Positions 34,514-46,253 of a DNA stretch of 64,000 nt are shown here, in pieces; the first letter of the stretch is position 1, and the number at the start of each line of letters is the position of its first letter. The notes under the pieces are model-generated. The model ran no database searches and was not told the origin of the DNA. It saw nothing but the letters and a program-made list of their open reading frames with translations. A program made the position numbers and the translations under genes. The stretch is taken from positions 11,667,188 through 11,731,187 of the forward strand of contig CM034101.1 of NCBI GenBank assembly GCA_019914945.1, given 5' to 3'. Origin of the DNA: Typha latifolia. Its lineage: Eukaryota; Streptophyta; Magnoliopsida; Poales; Typhaceae.

Positions 34514-35396
34514 ATGGATTTTCATAGAGATGGACCATCATCTATTAGACCTCCTATCCTAGATGGATCAAATTATGGATATTGGAAAGCTAGGACGAGA
34601 GCTTACTTGAAGTCTATAGATGAACGAGTATGGTTTGCCGTTGTGAATGGTTAGAGTCCACCAATGTACATGGTCGATGATAAATTTGCTAATAAACTGA
34701 TAGAATCATGGGATAGGTCAGACTATGAAAAAGTTGGATGGAATAGCAAGGCAATAAATGCAATTTTTAGTTGTGTTTCCTCGGAAGAATTTAGAAGAAT
34801 CTCTACTTGTGAGATAGTAAAAGAAGCTTGGACGATCTTAGAAACTACTCACGAAAGAATTATGGCTGTAAAACTTTCTAAACTTCAGAGGTTGACTACT
34901 AGTTTTGAAACTCTACGTATGGAGGAGAATGAGACATTTGATGAGTTTTATGCAAAACTGAGTTATATAGTCAACTCCAGTTTCAACCTAGGAGAGAAAA
35001 TTCCTGAAAACAGAATTGTTCGTAAGATCCTTAGGTCTCTTCCAGAGAGGTTTCAGGCGAAAGTTACAGCTATTGAGGAAAGTAAGGACATCAATTCTAT
35101 GAAAGTTGAACAATTGGTAGGAAATCTACAAACATTTGAGTCTAGCCTTTCAAAACTGAGGAAGTCCAAAGGGATTGCCCTATCCACAGTTGAACAAAGT
35201 ATAGAGGAGTCTGATGATGAAGGTGATTTAGATGTTGAGATGTTGGCCATGTTCGTCAAAAAGTTCAATAAATTTTTTCGGAAGCCAAACAAGTTGAATG
35301 CTGAAAAACTTGAGAAAAGCAAAACATTTGTGAAAAAGAAGAATACTGCGAGTTCGAACACAGGTGTGAGCAACAACGGTGTCAAACAGAAAAATA
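34514..35396 (+). pseudogene. Gag of element B, N-terminal half
   Basis: Starts ATG GAT TTT CAT at 34514 and shows RPPILDGSNYGYWKAR, a TGG to TAG stop in the NG-W-SPP position (near 34652), then the open frame at 34664. That frame includes STCEIVKEAWTIL, EENETFDEFYAKLSYIV and the Lys-rich stretch before the first knuckle. The knuckles and coiled coil are deleted. Otherwise it is better preserved than element A. Confidence 0.8.
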
Positions 35397-37698
35397 AGTA
35401 TTCTGATCATGGTAGAGAATTTGAAAATAAAAAATTTTCCATATTCAGTGATTCTCTTGGTATTCAACATAAATTTTCAGCTCCTATAACTCCACAACAG
35501 AACGGGATTGTGGAAAGAAAGAACTGAGTTGTGCAGGGTTTTGGGCAGAGGCGTTCAATACAGCGGTACATGTGATAAATCGTGTTTATCTAAGACCAGG
35601 TACAAAAATGACTGCATATGAAATCTGGAAAGGTAAGAAACCTAGTGTTAAATATTTTTGAGTTTTTGGTAGTAAATGTTATATCTTGCGTGATCGATAA
35701 TATTTGACTAAATTTGACACTAGAAGTAGCGAAGGCATCTTCTTGGGGTATTCCAATAATAGTAGAGCCTACAGAGTATTTAATCTTGACACTTTTACTG
35801 TTATGGAATCTGCTAATGTTATGATAGATGAATCCACGACTGATTTAACTGAAGCTACTCCTATTTCTGTTTCTGCAGATACATATGACGAAGAAATAAG
35901 AAAGGAGCTTGATCTGGAAATTAAGAATCAGGACGAGGACAAAGTTGAAATGAACAAAGTTGACTGCAACATACTGGAACCATCTGCCAGAGTAAAATCA
36001 GATCATCCACTATCACAAGTGATCGGAGACGTAAATGAACCAATTAAGATAAGGCGACAAATCCAAAGTGAGGTATCATTTACTTGCTATAGATCTTCTT
36101 TTGAACCTAAAAATGTGAAGGAAACATTGTTAGACGATTCTTGGGTTAATGCTATGCATGAGGAATTAGAGCAATTTTCTAGGAATGATGTTTGGTATTT
36201 AGTCCCTAGACCTAAGAATGTGAACGTCATTGGAACAAAATGAATTTACAAGAATAAAAGTGATGAACATGGCAATATAGTTCGAAATAAAGCTAGACTC
36301 GTAGCACAGGGATATACTCAGGTTGAGGGTATAGATTTTGATGAGACATTTGCTCCTGTTGCTAGATTAGAATCTATTCGTATACTGCTTGCTATTGCTT
36401 GTCACTTAAAATTTAAATTGTTTCAAATGGATGTGAAAATTGCTTTCTTGAATGGTACTCTGAATGAAGATATTTATGTGGAACAACCAAAAGGGTTCGA
36501 AGATCAAAAATTTCCTTTTCATGTGTTTAAACTGAAAAAGGCCCTCTACGGGCTAAAACAAGCTCCAAGAGCTTGGTATGAGAAGTTGACCACTTTTTTA
36601 GTGGATGCGAGGTTCAGTCGAGGGGGAGTGGACAAGACATTGCTCATTAGACGGTCGAACAAGAGTTTAGTTGTAGCACAAATATATGTGGATGACATTG
36701 TCTTCAAGGCAATGAGTCAATCGCTAGCTAAGGAGTTTGCGGATCTCATGCATAGTCATTTTGAGATGAGCATGATAGGTGAGTTGAAGTTCTTTTTGGG
36801 ACTTCAAATTACTCACTTGGAAAGAGGGATATTTATCGCTCAAACCAAGTATGCTAAGGATCATGTGACTAAATTCGGTTTAGAAAATGCAAAACATACT
36901 AGAACTCCTATGAGTACAACTACCAAACTAGGTAAGGATATTTCAGTTAAAAGTGTTGATCAGACACTGTATAGGAGCATGATTGGTAGTCTTTTGTACT
37001 TAATTGCTAGTAGACCTGACATTACATTTAGTGTCGGCGTGTGTGCTAGGTTTCAATCTGAACCTAAGGAGACACATTTGTTTGCTGTGAAACGTATCAT
37101 AAAATATGTCGGTGGCACAATTGACTTAGGTATCTGGTTTACGTATGATTCGGGAGATATCATATCTAGATACACGGATTCTAATTGGGCAGGTTCATGT
37201 GATGATAGAAAGAGTACCTCAGGTGGATATTTTTATATTGGAAATAATCTGGTTGCTTGGCACAGTAAGAAACAAAACTCGATATCTTTATCTACTGTGG
37301 AGGCCGAGTACATTGCAGCGGAAAGTTGTTGTTCTCAGTTACTATGGATGAAACAGATGGTCAAAGATTACGGCATTGAACAAGATACTATGGTGATTTA
37401 TTGTGACAACATGAGTGCTATTAATATATTGAAAAATCTTGTTCAACACTCACGTACAAAACATATTGACATCCGACATCATTTTATACGCGAGTTAGTT
37501 GAAGACAAAACAATAGCACTAGAACATGTTGAGACGAAGAAACAGTTGAGACGAAGAAACAGTTGGGTGATCTATTCACAAAACCGTTGGATTTACAGAG
37601 ATTTGAGTATCTTGTACTTCTTTAGGAATTTGTGCTTTGGATTGATTTTCTTTTTGTTTTGGTTTGCGTGTTTTGGTTTGCATGTTTCATTTTTATGA
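35397..37698 (+). pseudogene. Pol of element B: integrase end, RT, RNase H
   Basis: Integrase Glu context (ITPQQNGIVERKN, 35490-35525) is followed by stops. The GYSNNSRAYRVF region and DSWVNAMHEELEQF lead into RT, with a stop at 36241. An open frame (36418-37698) has [25 protein letters not shown], the catalytic YVDD and RNase H ([41 protein letters not shown]), with its acidic residues visible. A 17-bp tandem repeat at 37531-37564 shifts the frame, so the last residues (normally a TKPL motif) are replaced by an unrelated tail. RT and RNase H would otherwise be intact here. Confidence 0.88.
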
Positions 37699-37699
37699 G

Positions 37700-38325
37700 T
37701 TTTTTTTTTCTTTGTAGGTTTTCTTTACTCTTAAAGTTTCTTTGGTTTTAGTTTCAGATTTGTCGAGAGTTTTTGTCATAAAAAAAATTGATGCATTCCT
37801 AGATTCAATAATATACTCTTGACATATAAATATAATTTTTCTCTTGATTATGAGTTATTATAGTCAATTTTGTCATCTTGTAGTATATTGTATTATTTCT
37901 AATTTATTCATTCTCTCGATTTCTATGATAATTATACTGAAATTAATGCACCCATAACGTGTGTATATTCTTGTGTGAGCATGATATCATGAAATTCTTT
38001 TTAAATAGCTCACGATTGACCTTGATTTGCATAGTTTGACCTCATGCTTAGTTATCACAAACGTGTTTATAAAAGATTAATGAAAATGGCTACAATGAGT
38101 TAGTGTGAAAGCCATCTTTTTTAGAGTCCAGTTTGACTCAGTACATTAATTGCAAATTAAATAAAATTTTTGCTACTTGTGTATATATTCTCGCACATTG
38201 TTTGATTTGTACTACAAGAAAAGTGCTACCTACTCATGTGTGAAAGCCATCATTGCACCTATATGGTTTATGTATAAAAAAATAATACAAGAAAAATTCA
38301 TGTTATGTTATGGAGAATACTAAAA
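37700..38325 (+). other. Post-pol spacer of element B
   Basis: Non-coding, matches the spacers of A and C. It breaks off just before the region that in A and C leads to the palindrome/TATA module. Confidence 0.65.
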
Positions 38326-39471
38326 GAATATAAAGGTAACTAAACAATGGTGGAAATGGTCCCATAAAGTTTATCTCCCGACAATCAAAAATCTCAATAA
38401 CTATGGGTTTAGTGGCATCATATTGCACCAAGACAATGCCCCTAACTTGAGGCATCACTCACAAGCTAGCTTAAACAAAAGTAGGCTCGATCAAGCTCGA
38501 CTAGATTACACCCCTAGGCCTAGGCGTTTGTTTAACTTCAAGATACAAAGGAGATCGTGAGTTTGTGGAGCCTATCCAATGCTTCGATCTACAGCAATTC
38601 TATCACTGTAGTAAAATTTGTTAACAACTTAATGGACTCGGTGGACTAGCCAATTCTACCTCTGATCAAAGAAGCATCTCCCTTGTCACTCCTTAACCCA
38701 TCTATCCATATCTGTGTCACCAATAGAGGCCATAACCTGGCAGCAAACAATTTGACTAGGTTTGCTCACAAATTCCAAGTGTGTAAAAATTGTTCAGGCC
38801 CTCAAGTTGATGCACTTTTAATGAATTTGGTCCATAAACATTTTATCAAAAAAACAATATGCATGATTTTGGAGTGAAAAATAGTCCATCATTTGTAATG
38901 TCATATTCGTTACACTAAAAAAATTAAACACTTACTATATGAAGAACACAACTAATGAGACCCTTTATTGATTAAAAGATTAGAATGAAACACGTGCCAC
39001 ATACAAACAACACAAATTTAATGTGGAAAGCCTCTTATCATTTAAGAGCAAAAAAACCACGTACCTCTTCTATGAGATAAAATTAAGTACTATAGGTTTA
39101 GCCGTTACAAGAACACTTGCACGTCGATCGCTATTACCTGCAATCATCACTATAGTGTTTTGCTTGACTCCCTCTCAATAAACTGCCTTTTGTGCATGAG
39201 TCCCAATCTTGTTGACCCTTAAGGTTGTAACTCTGCCTCGGTGATCCTTGAAATAATCTCTAATATCTTCTTCAATTTTGGACTACATAAGCATGAGATG
39301 AATCCAATGTCTTCAAATTTCTAGCATCCCGAAGAGCACCTCTATCTTCTCTAAATTGTAGCTCAATGTCACCTCTAGAGGTGTCCCTCACCTTTCAAGT
39401 TGCTCTTTTATATCCCCAGAAAGATAGCATCCATAAAAAACCTAATTTGGGACGTCCCGACATATACCGAT
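38326..39471. other. Intergenic, left half of segmental duplication copy 2
   Basis: From about 38470 it aligns with copy 1. A frame near 38700-38780 reads NRGHNLAANNLTRFAHK, faintly like the end of a plant LINE RNase H; its counterpart in copy 1 is degraded. No gene called. Confidence 0.4.
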
Positions 39472-40949
39472 AGGGGTGAAAATGGGTCGGATTAAGTCCG
39501 ACCCAACCCGCTATCTGATTCGGATCGGATCGGATATGGATAAAACAATCCTATCCAATCCAGATCCAGATACAGATACGGATAGGGGTGTAATAAAATA
39601 TTCGGACCAGATCCAGATACGGATAGTCTATTAGAAAAAATTTGGATTAAGATACGGATACGGGTATAGCTAATGTTATCGGTTTCGAATTCGGATAACA
39701 AATATCTGTTTAGCCGCTTATATAAATACCCAACCCTAGCCCACTTATCTACCCTAACCCTTCCCTCTCCATCTCTTACCCAATCGGTAGCCGCCTCCAC
39801 CTCCATAACCCAAAATCTCTCCTCGCCATCACCGATCACCATCTTCGTCGCCATCACCTCTCCAGCCTTTCCGTCGTCATCACCACTCCATCGCGGCGTC
39901 ACCAAGCTTTGCCTCCTATGGTCCTCCCTCTTCGAGCTTGGCGTCACCAAGCTCTGCCTCCTCCGGTCCTCCCTCCTCGAGCTCGTCATCACCAAGGGTC
40001 CATTGTAGCACTGTTGGCTTGGAACTCCATTGTGCGCAAGGGTCCGTTGCACTATTACTCTAGCTACTACAATTTTCTAGCAATCTCCGAGGACAATAGC
40101 TGCAATCTACAATATGTGTGTTGGAGATGGTATGAAAATTATTTCTTGTTATCTAATATACTCATATACTGCTTTATTACTGGATCAATGATTTACACTA
40201 TTACTTGTTGATTGTTGAATTTGACTCGATCAATGTTGATTGTTGAATTTGACTAGTGAGGCAAATCTCTCCACATTGACTTTAGAAGATCGTCAATGTT
40301 TATGTTTTCTGCTTTGTTGTCATATTCTCTTTGGAGGCTATGCAAAAATGAAGAATATATATGTTAGAAGAACAAATTGCATGTTTTCTTCTCTATTACA
40401 TCTTTTTAAAGAATTCATATATATTGTTTTTGTCACAATTATTTACATTCTTATTGTTCTTATAACTATGTCCAGTAAATATTACATTCTTTTCTATGGT
40501 TTAAAAGTGAATGTATCTTTAGCTTAGAAATCGAGTCTGAAGTGAAGTGTGCTCTGACTTGTTATCCAAGCTTTCTATATTATTTTAGGTGCAAGGGAAG
40601 TGTGATTTGTCTCTCTATTATTGAAGCTTTCACTTGTTATCAAAGTTTTGTTTTTGAAATAGTCTTGTGTTAATTGTGTCTAAAATAAAGTTTATAATTT
40701 GTTTATGATCTCATTTGTATCCGTTTATGATCCGATTTGTATCCATTTAGAAATCGATCCATATTCGAAAATTATCCAATCAAAATTCAAAAATTATCCG
40801 ATCCGTATCCAAAATTTATCTATAGCCGCTTAGTTAGAATACGGTTTTAAATTTTGTTATCCGTCTAATATCCGTATCCGAACTAAAAATATGGATTCGG
40901 ATATAAGATAAGTGTTATTCGGTCCATATCCGATCTGTTTTCACCCCTA
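39472..40949. mobile_element. Non-autonomous hAT-type DNA transposon, 1.48 kb
   Basis: Terminal inverted repeats are TAGGGGTGAAAA at the left and TTTTCACCCCTA at the right. It is flanked by 8-bp target duplications tataccga (39464-39471) and tataccaa (40950-40957), one mismatch. Inside each end are repeated ggatcggat and ccgatccgtatcc motifs, usual transposase-binding-like subterminal repeats. Segmental duplication copy 1 shows the matching empty site near 24680. No transposase was found; an open frame at 39673-40008 is Ser/Pro-rich and unrecognised. Confidence 0.85.
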
Positions 40950-41186
40950 TATACCAACCATTTTGCCTGAACCGGAAAAGGGATGTATGAATTGATAAAG
41001 ACTGCGACAATATACGAAAAGAAGAAACCATTAGAACTAGATCCTATCTGTTTTCACCCTGATGGGTCATCCGTAAATTAGTATTTTTATCGCTGCTAAT
41101 ATTTTATTAAATTCCGCCCTAAGTAAGAACATTATGGCCATTGATCGATCAGAAACTTATACATTTAAGAACAGTTATTGTATCTC

Positions 41187-42572
41187 CTAATGGAAACCCG
41201 TCTCCTTCTCTGAGAGAGTCTTAAGACCATTTTCTAAGTAGTTCTTAAGGAAACCCATCTCATGCTTTGGAAGAGCGAATCCAATCTCGACTCCACCTGG
41301 ATCTTCTCTGCTCTCCGCCAAGGATATGGCGTCGGAGTTTGCAATGGAAGGGATGTCGACCTTCGCTGGTCTTCCCCATCCGAAGTCAACATCGTAGACT
41401 CCAAACTTGGGTGACCCGGCGACACCCATGGGTTGCTCATTCATAATAGATGCAAACCTTGTTAGCCATTCTTGCGAACTTTCCAAGCTAACGTTCAACC
41501 CTTCGATGGCTCTGCCAATAGCCTCCGATGCTACTTTTAGCCCATCTCCGCCGACGAGTTCGCCGACGTCGGCCTCCACGAAACAAGAACCGACACAGTT
41601 TCCGAAGTACGCCGGCGGCAGCGCCGGCTGGATCCGGTCCCTGAAGTTTGCCCCGAAGGAGAGGTGGGCTCTCTTCCTCCCCGGAGATAATTGTTCTCGT
41701 AGTCTAACAAAGCCAACCCAGATATATGCAAATGTTACTACAAAAGTTGATAAATGGAACGGCTTTTTCTGATCGGTTTTGGCAAGAACTACTTCTTTGA
41801 GCATCTTAATGTGAGCACGTGTGAGAGTGAAGGTGGCCAGAAGTAGATCGGCCGGAGCGGCCGTAGCGGGCTGCGACGAGCCGCGAGAAATAAGGTTCAT
41901 TAATCTTGATAGGCTTTCCTTGAAGATTGAGTACAACCCGCGAGGATCGGGGATCAAGGATCTATCGATGATTGGAATATGCCTCTCGGAGGCGGAGCCT
42001 CCCGACCGACAAGCCGACGCCCAGGAGTGCCTGAAATGGGTGAAGCTCGTGCCATCGCACGCCACGTGGTGCAACGCGGTCCCGATGACGACGCCGTCGC
42101 TGGGGAAAACCGTCACCTGAATGGCTAGCAATGGACAAGAATCTCCAAGCTTAGGTAGAGTCGGAAGCAACGGTCGGAGATTAGAGATGTCACGTGCGTC
42201 GCTCCTCGCGGGGATGTCGAAACCACCGTCGACGCATTCGGCTACGGTGAGCGCGACAGAGTCGCCGTCGAAGTAGCAGAGCTCAAAGTCGTCGCTGCTG
42301 CCGGGGATTCGTTGGAGAGTCCCCGCGAGAGGGTAGAAGGATTGGAGAGTGATGGAGAGAGAGGATTTGAGGGTTGGGAGGATGGAGTCAATGAGGTGGG
42401 AAGTGGAGTAGGGAAAGGGGTAGAAGAAGAGGCGTTCCGTTGGGGGAGAAGAGAGCCACATCACGTCAAAGAATGTGAGGGGAAGAGAGGTTGGAGGTAC
42501 GGATCCTTGAGGTGGTGAGATTCGGGAAGTCTCCAAGATTCTAACCGATGGACGAGAGGAGGAGGAGAACAT
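41187..42572 (-). CDS. BAHD acyltransferase, anthocyanin/phenolic-glycoside malonyltransferase-like (paralog 2)
   Basis: 461 residues, single exon, same length and start as paralog 1 (MFSSSSRPSVRILE). HXXXD reads HHVACDG (169-173), DFGWG is at 396-400 and YFGNC at 322-326, so catalysis should be possible. By hand alignment about 49 residues differ from paralog 1 (about 89% identity). They cluster around the HXXXD flank (FPSDG, GTALHHVACDGTSFTHFRHSW against FHRDG, GTTVHHAACDGTSSTQFMHAW) and the 213-240 loop (SLSRLMNLISRGSSQPAT). Both regions lie near the acceptor channel in this family, so substrate preference may differ. TATA box at 42641-42649. Reads away from the Ale/SIRE patchwork on its right. 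Confidence 0.92.
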   Translation of the reverse strand: MFSSSSRPSVRILETSRISPPQGSVPPTSLPLTFFDVMWLSSPPTERLFFYPFPYSTSHLIDSILPTLKSSLSITLQSFYPLAGTLQRIPGSSDDFELCYFDGDSVALTVAECVDGGFDIPARSDARDISNLRPLLPTLPKLGDSCPLLAIQVTVFPSDGVVIGTALHHVACDGTSFTHFRHSWASACRSGGSASERHIPIIDRSLIPDPRGLYSIFKESLSRLMNLISRGSSQPATAAPADLLLATFTLTRAHIKMLKEVVLAKTDQKKPFHLSTFVVTFAYIWVGFVRLREQLSPGRKRAHLSFGANFRDRIQPALPPAYFGNCVGSCFVEADVGELVGGDGLKVASEAIGRAIEGLNVSLESSQEWLTRFASIMNEQPMGVAGSPKFGVYDVDFGWGRPAKVDIPSIANSDAISLAESREDPGGVEIGFALPKHEMGFLKNYLENGLKTLSEKETGFH

Positions 42573-42640
42573 TCTCGGAGTCTTTGGAGGAGAGAAGAGG
42601 GATGTGGAGACGGTGAAATGCATCTTAGATCTTTACCTGG

Positions 42641-42649
42641 TATTTTATA
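42641..42649 (-). promoter_or_regulatory. TATA box of BAHD paralog 2
   Basis: TATAAAATA on the minus strand about 70 bases before the ATG, the same place as in paralog 1. Confidence 0.55.
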
Positions 42650-44169
42650 AGCATTTGACAGCCATTTACACCAAAAACCAACTCAGCTTCCGATTTTGCA
42701 TTTGTACCCAATTTAGAATGTCTTGCATCTTTATCTAATCACTGTGTAAGATGACAAGAATTCTCTTCAACTTATTTCGACTACATTTAAATTCTCAATA
42801 GCTTTATTCTTTGGTATTTAATGTTCTATTTGACTGTTTGATTGGTATTTCTTTTTCAAAGAACAACTAATTTTACAAGATTAAATATGCATAATTTTGG
42901 AGTGAAAAATTGTCCATTCTTTGCACTACCATATTGGCTGGAATAAACTTAATTCTTTTCTATACATTATTTTTCTGAAAACATTCTAATTCACTTCTCC
43001 AAAAAGGACTAAGGTTCTATAGTACTTTGCCATACCCTATTGGAACTTTTTTCTTGTATCAGACTTTTATCTTATTCTTTCTACAAAATCTCTTCAGAAA
43101 TTTCTGTTGTTACTTTTGTTACATAGATAAATTACCTATTTATTTATTAGGTATATGTCACGTGTTAGAATTATATAAATTTAGATTTTCTATCAACTAA
43201 ATTAGATATGAATTTGAAAATTAGGCTGTTGATCATGAGATATACGATTGAGTCATATTGGTAAATGATCTTTAATTTAGTTTATGAGTAATTATTATTA
43301 TGTAATTGGTTGGGCAGCCTAGGATAGGTTGAACGAATTTTTGTAATGGCAAATTTGTAGACAAAATCATATTTATTTATGTTATACAAATTAGATTCAT
43401 GTATATTATTAGGTCATATAGCTTATAGAAGATTAGATCGTGAGAAGAAGTCAAGTCAAAAGAAAAACATAAAACTTCAAGTTTCATAAGCACATCCAAA
43501 CGGGGTCAAGGTCATCCTGATGGTTGGAACAATTCACTCAAGGAAACTTAAGTAGCATCCGAAAGGGATAAGTGGCATCCATATAGGATAAATGACATCC
43601 GGACGGCATGCCTAACATGAATCATAGACGTTTTTATTCAGAGAGTAGGGAAGTTCTAATTCAAAAATAGTTTTGAAGATTCCCTTGGACACTTTCTCCT
43701 AACAATCATAGATATTTCCTATCTCTATGTAATGCATTGGGAACCAGAGGTTGAAACATCCATCTAATTGAGTACTCTAGAAATTTCTAGTCTCAATTTA
43801 GAAGAGTTTTCTAGTTCCCTCATGGAATTAAATTCCTATCTATTGTGATAAGAGCTTCTACATATGTCCAAGTGCTAGTTCTACATCAAAGATTGATTAA
43901 AAGTATTGAAGGAGTTGAATTAAGTCTATATCGACTACCACCATTGATGCAAGGAGTTTGATAAGTGATCCATGGTGACATACTATAAACAAGACTTGGA
44001 GGCAATCTATTCAGAGTAGTTAATCAAGATAGAATTCAAGCTAAGAGATTTGTACTTCGAGCAAGAGACGTGGACTTCGACACTTAGATGACGGATTGTT
44101 TAGATGGTTGTAAATACTTCTTGTTTCTACGAATGATATGATATAGATTAACCCATTTAGGGTAGATTC
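42650..44169. other. Upstream region of BAHD paralog 2: no gene seen
   Basis: 42650-43500 belongs to the segmental duplication. In 43545-43620 a short unit like ggataagtggcatccatat is imperfectly repeated three times. 43620-44169 holds nothing I recognise. Confidence 0.5.
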
Positions 44170-44307
44170 TGAATGAATTCAAATAAGGATTAGCAAAGGC
44201 AATTATAACCTTCGCTATGCTTCTGTATTTATAATGATGTTACAATGTATGGAAAGAATAGGGAGGTTACAAATTAGTTTCTAAATATCCTCTATTCACA
44301 TTATACA
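44170..44307 (-). repeat. 138-bp Ale-type copia LTR, isolated copy
   Basis: Same length as the LTR of element D at 52051-52188, with 8 differences (about 94% identity). Plus strand starts TGAATGAATTC and ends TTATACA. Neighbouring bases (gattc left, aggag right) do not form a target duplication, and no polypurine tract is next to it, so it may be a solo or rearranged copy. Confidence 0.8.
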
Positions 44308-44899
44308 AGGAGTGGACATGTATTGATAATTTTATGGAATTGAATTGAGAGAAATTTGAGTTTAGCCGGTTATTATTCTTGTCCTTAGCTGTTAGATTGT
44401 CTTTATTCTTATAAGAGTAGATCATAACCGTAGATCCCCTTCAAGCATCCAAACCCTAGCCACCTCCTACCTCCAGCAGCCATCTTATAATATGGCCCCA
44501 GAAAAGAGCTTTCCAACAAATCTAGTTTCAGGCGATTCAGAGTTGGGGATCTCGAGATATCGTTCGTTTAGTGGACGAACATCAAGATGCTCTATTTTGG
44601 ATCCGTGGATGGAGGCACGAGATCCTAGGTAATGGTAGATGGTGGACCGGCGTTAATGTGGTGGCACCGGTGAAAAGTGATGGTGGAAAGGTTGTGGTTG
44701 ATGGAAGGATTAGGGCAAGTGTTGGATAGATTGGACGAAGGGGGAGAAGAGGGCCACCCCTAAGGGACTAGGGTGATTAGCCGGACGAGGAAGGTTAGAA
44801 GCGACGTCGCCGGGGATTGAGAGAACGGGAGCGAAGAAGACGAAGGAGGTAAGGCAAAACTCAATCTCAATAATCAAATCAATTTGGTTGCCTACCACA
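44308..44899 (-). other. Leader-like region downstream of the LTR-P promoter
   Basis: No convincing gene. The minus strand from about 44890 is pyrimidine-rich, like an LTR leader. The part near 44400-44480 (ataaccgtagatcccc to ctagccacctcc) faintly resembles the R-family LTR. Confidence 0.35.
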
Positions 44900-45307
44900 T
44901 CCTTTTATAGGCTAACCATCAACTCAAATTAACCCTAAAAACACAATTTTCGTCGACCGCGTTCGAACTCGCCTGACCGCGTTCGAACGCACCGAGTTCT
45001 CTCTCTTCGGATTTGCGAACGCGATGCAGGCATTCGAACGCGCAATCGAACGCGCCTGTCGGTATTTGCAAACGCGATGCAGGCGTTCACAGTGCATTCG
45101 AACGCACCGCGTTCGAACGCACAGTACATTCTCTTCACCACGTTCACAACCCCGTTCACAAACCGCGTTCGAACTCACTCCACCCACGTTCGAACGCGAC
45201 TTACAGAAAACTTATTTTAATGGAAATTAAACACTAAAACATGAAATAAAACACTCCTAAAGTGAATCCATACTCGAGACGACGTCGGTGAAGTCCGAAT
45301 CGTATCA
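44900..45307 (-). promoter_or_regulatory. LTR-P promoter segment: palindrome cluster and TATA box
   Basis: On the minus strand it starts TGATACGATTCGGAC at 45307. Exact GCGTTCGAACGC copies lie at 45109-45120 and 44979-44990, with several near copies between 44950 and 45200. Then come agggttaatttg and TATAAAAGG (44901-44909). This is the most complete LTR-P copy. Homologues lie at 7800-8158, 16640-16909 and 29760-30086. Confidence 0.6.
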
Positions 45308-45835
45308 TTCTTTCTATGCAGCTGTGAGAATCGAATCATAGATCACCGCAGCCAAATCAACCGAGACTCTAGATAACATTGCATGAAAAAGGAATGCCTG
45401 ATCCAAACTAATACTTGAATGTCGAGTCTTGGGGGTGACGTTGTACAGACAAAATAGGTGAAGCATGCGAGCCATGGACGTCAGCTTCCCATGCGGCATC
45501 ATGTTTCCCTTCCAATGTTCCCCTTTCATCAGTACAGTGCCAGCATATTCATCAACATCTGGAAGTGGAGCAGACGTTGGATACTGGAACTCACCATCAG
45601 GAAGACGAAGTTCAGCGCGAATAACATCTGAGTCCAAGTATAAAGACACCCCACGAACAGTAGAACGTATACAGTGGTCTAAAACCGTGGCATTACTAAA
45701 AAATTCCCGAACAACTTCCACATAAGCAGTCCCGCTCATCCGACACACCGATAACCATCCTCGCTCAGTAAATATCTATTCTATTCCTAAAGAAGAAAAA
45801 TCGGAAATGACCACAGGTCATTCACAGATAACAGG
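45308..45835 (-). pseudogene. ORF2 of SIRE fragment C, plant-transposon-protein-like
   Basis: The open frame 45314-45748 reads TAYVEVVREFFSNATVLDHC, RAELRLPDGEFQYPTSAP, GEHWKGNMMPHGKLTSMARM and SVDLAAVIYDSILTAA, ending at the same TAG as in A. Upstream a second TAG is also shared with A (after LGIE). The N-terminal Pro/Ser-rich exon-like part is deleted. A third TAG of A is CAG here. No enzyme motif, signal or membrane segment is seen. Confidence 0.7.
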
Positions 45836-46253
45836 ACGAGTGCCAACAAAAAGATAGCAAGAAATAAAAAAAAATTCAAGAAACCATGAAGGCCCTAAAT
45901 GAAATCCATCATCCACTTGAAAACGCTAAGATATCACGTTCAATCACACAAGAAATATCAAGATAAACTTTAACGTGATCAAAACTCGAAAACGCACGAA
46001 ATCAATCAAGATCAAGAGACTTAATTGAATAAAAAATAGGAAAATTGATGGATGATCATACCTCGCAAAAGAGAAGAAAAACTAAGAAATTCGGCCGAAA
46101 GACGCTAGATCCGGAGGAGAAATACCTTTTAAAAGGGTTTGTGGTGAGAAATTTGATCAAAAATGCCGAGATCTTGAAAATTTGAGAGGGAGAAAATGAA
46201 GGGGTTTCTAGGGTTTGAAAGATGGAAGATGAAAACCCTTAGGTTCTGACGCA

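Larger units (their letters stand above)
33636..38325 (+). mobile_element. SIRE-lineage copia element B, 3' truncated, with deletion in gag-pol
   Basis: LTR, primer site, gag, a short joint, integrase end, RT, RNase H and post-pol spacer run on the plus strand. It is the same family as A. It lies in G2 pol. It stops near 38325 inside the spacer, so ORF2 and the 3' LTR are missing. An internal deletion joins gag (after VSNNGVKQKNK, near 35397) directly to integrase (SDHGREFENKKF), removing the second half of gag, protease and early integrase. Confidence 0.85.
38470..43500. repeat. Segmental duplication, copy 2 (holds the second complete BAHD gene)
   Basis: Direct-orientation partner of 23750-27990. 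Differences are the hAT insertion (39472-40949), the absence of about 600 bases that copy 1 has before its gene, and scattered indels. Confidence 0.8.

Noticed and set aside
38683..38877. Small plus-strand gene in duplication copy 2
   Set aside because: Copy 1 (23920-24080) lacks the frame. At best it is a LINE RNase H scrap.
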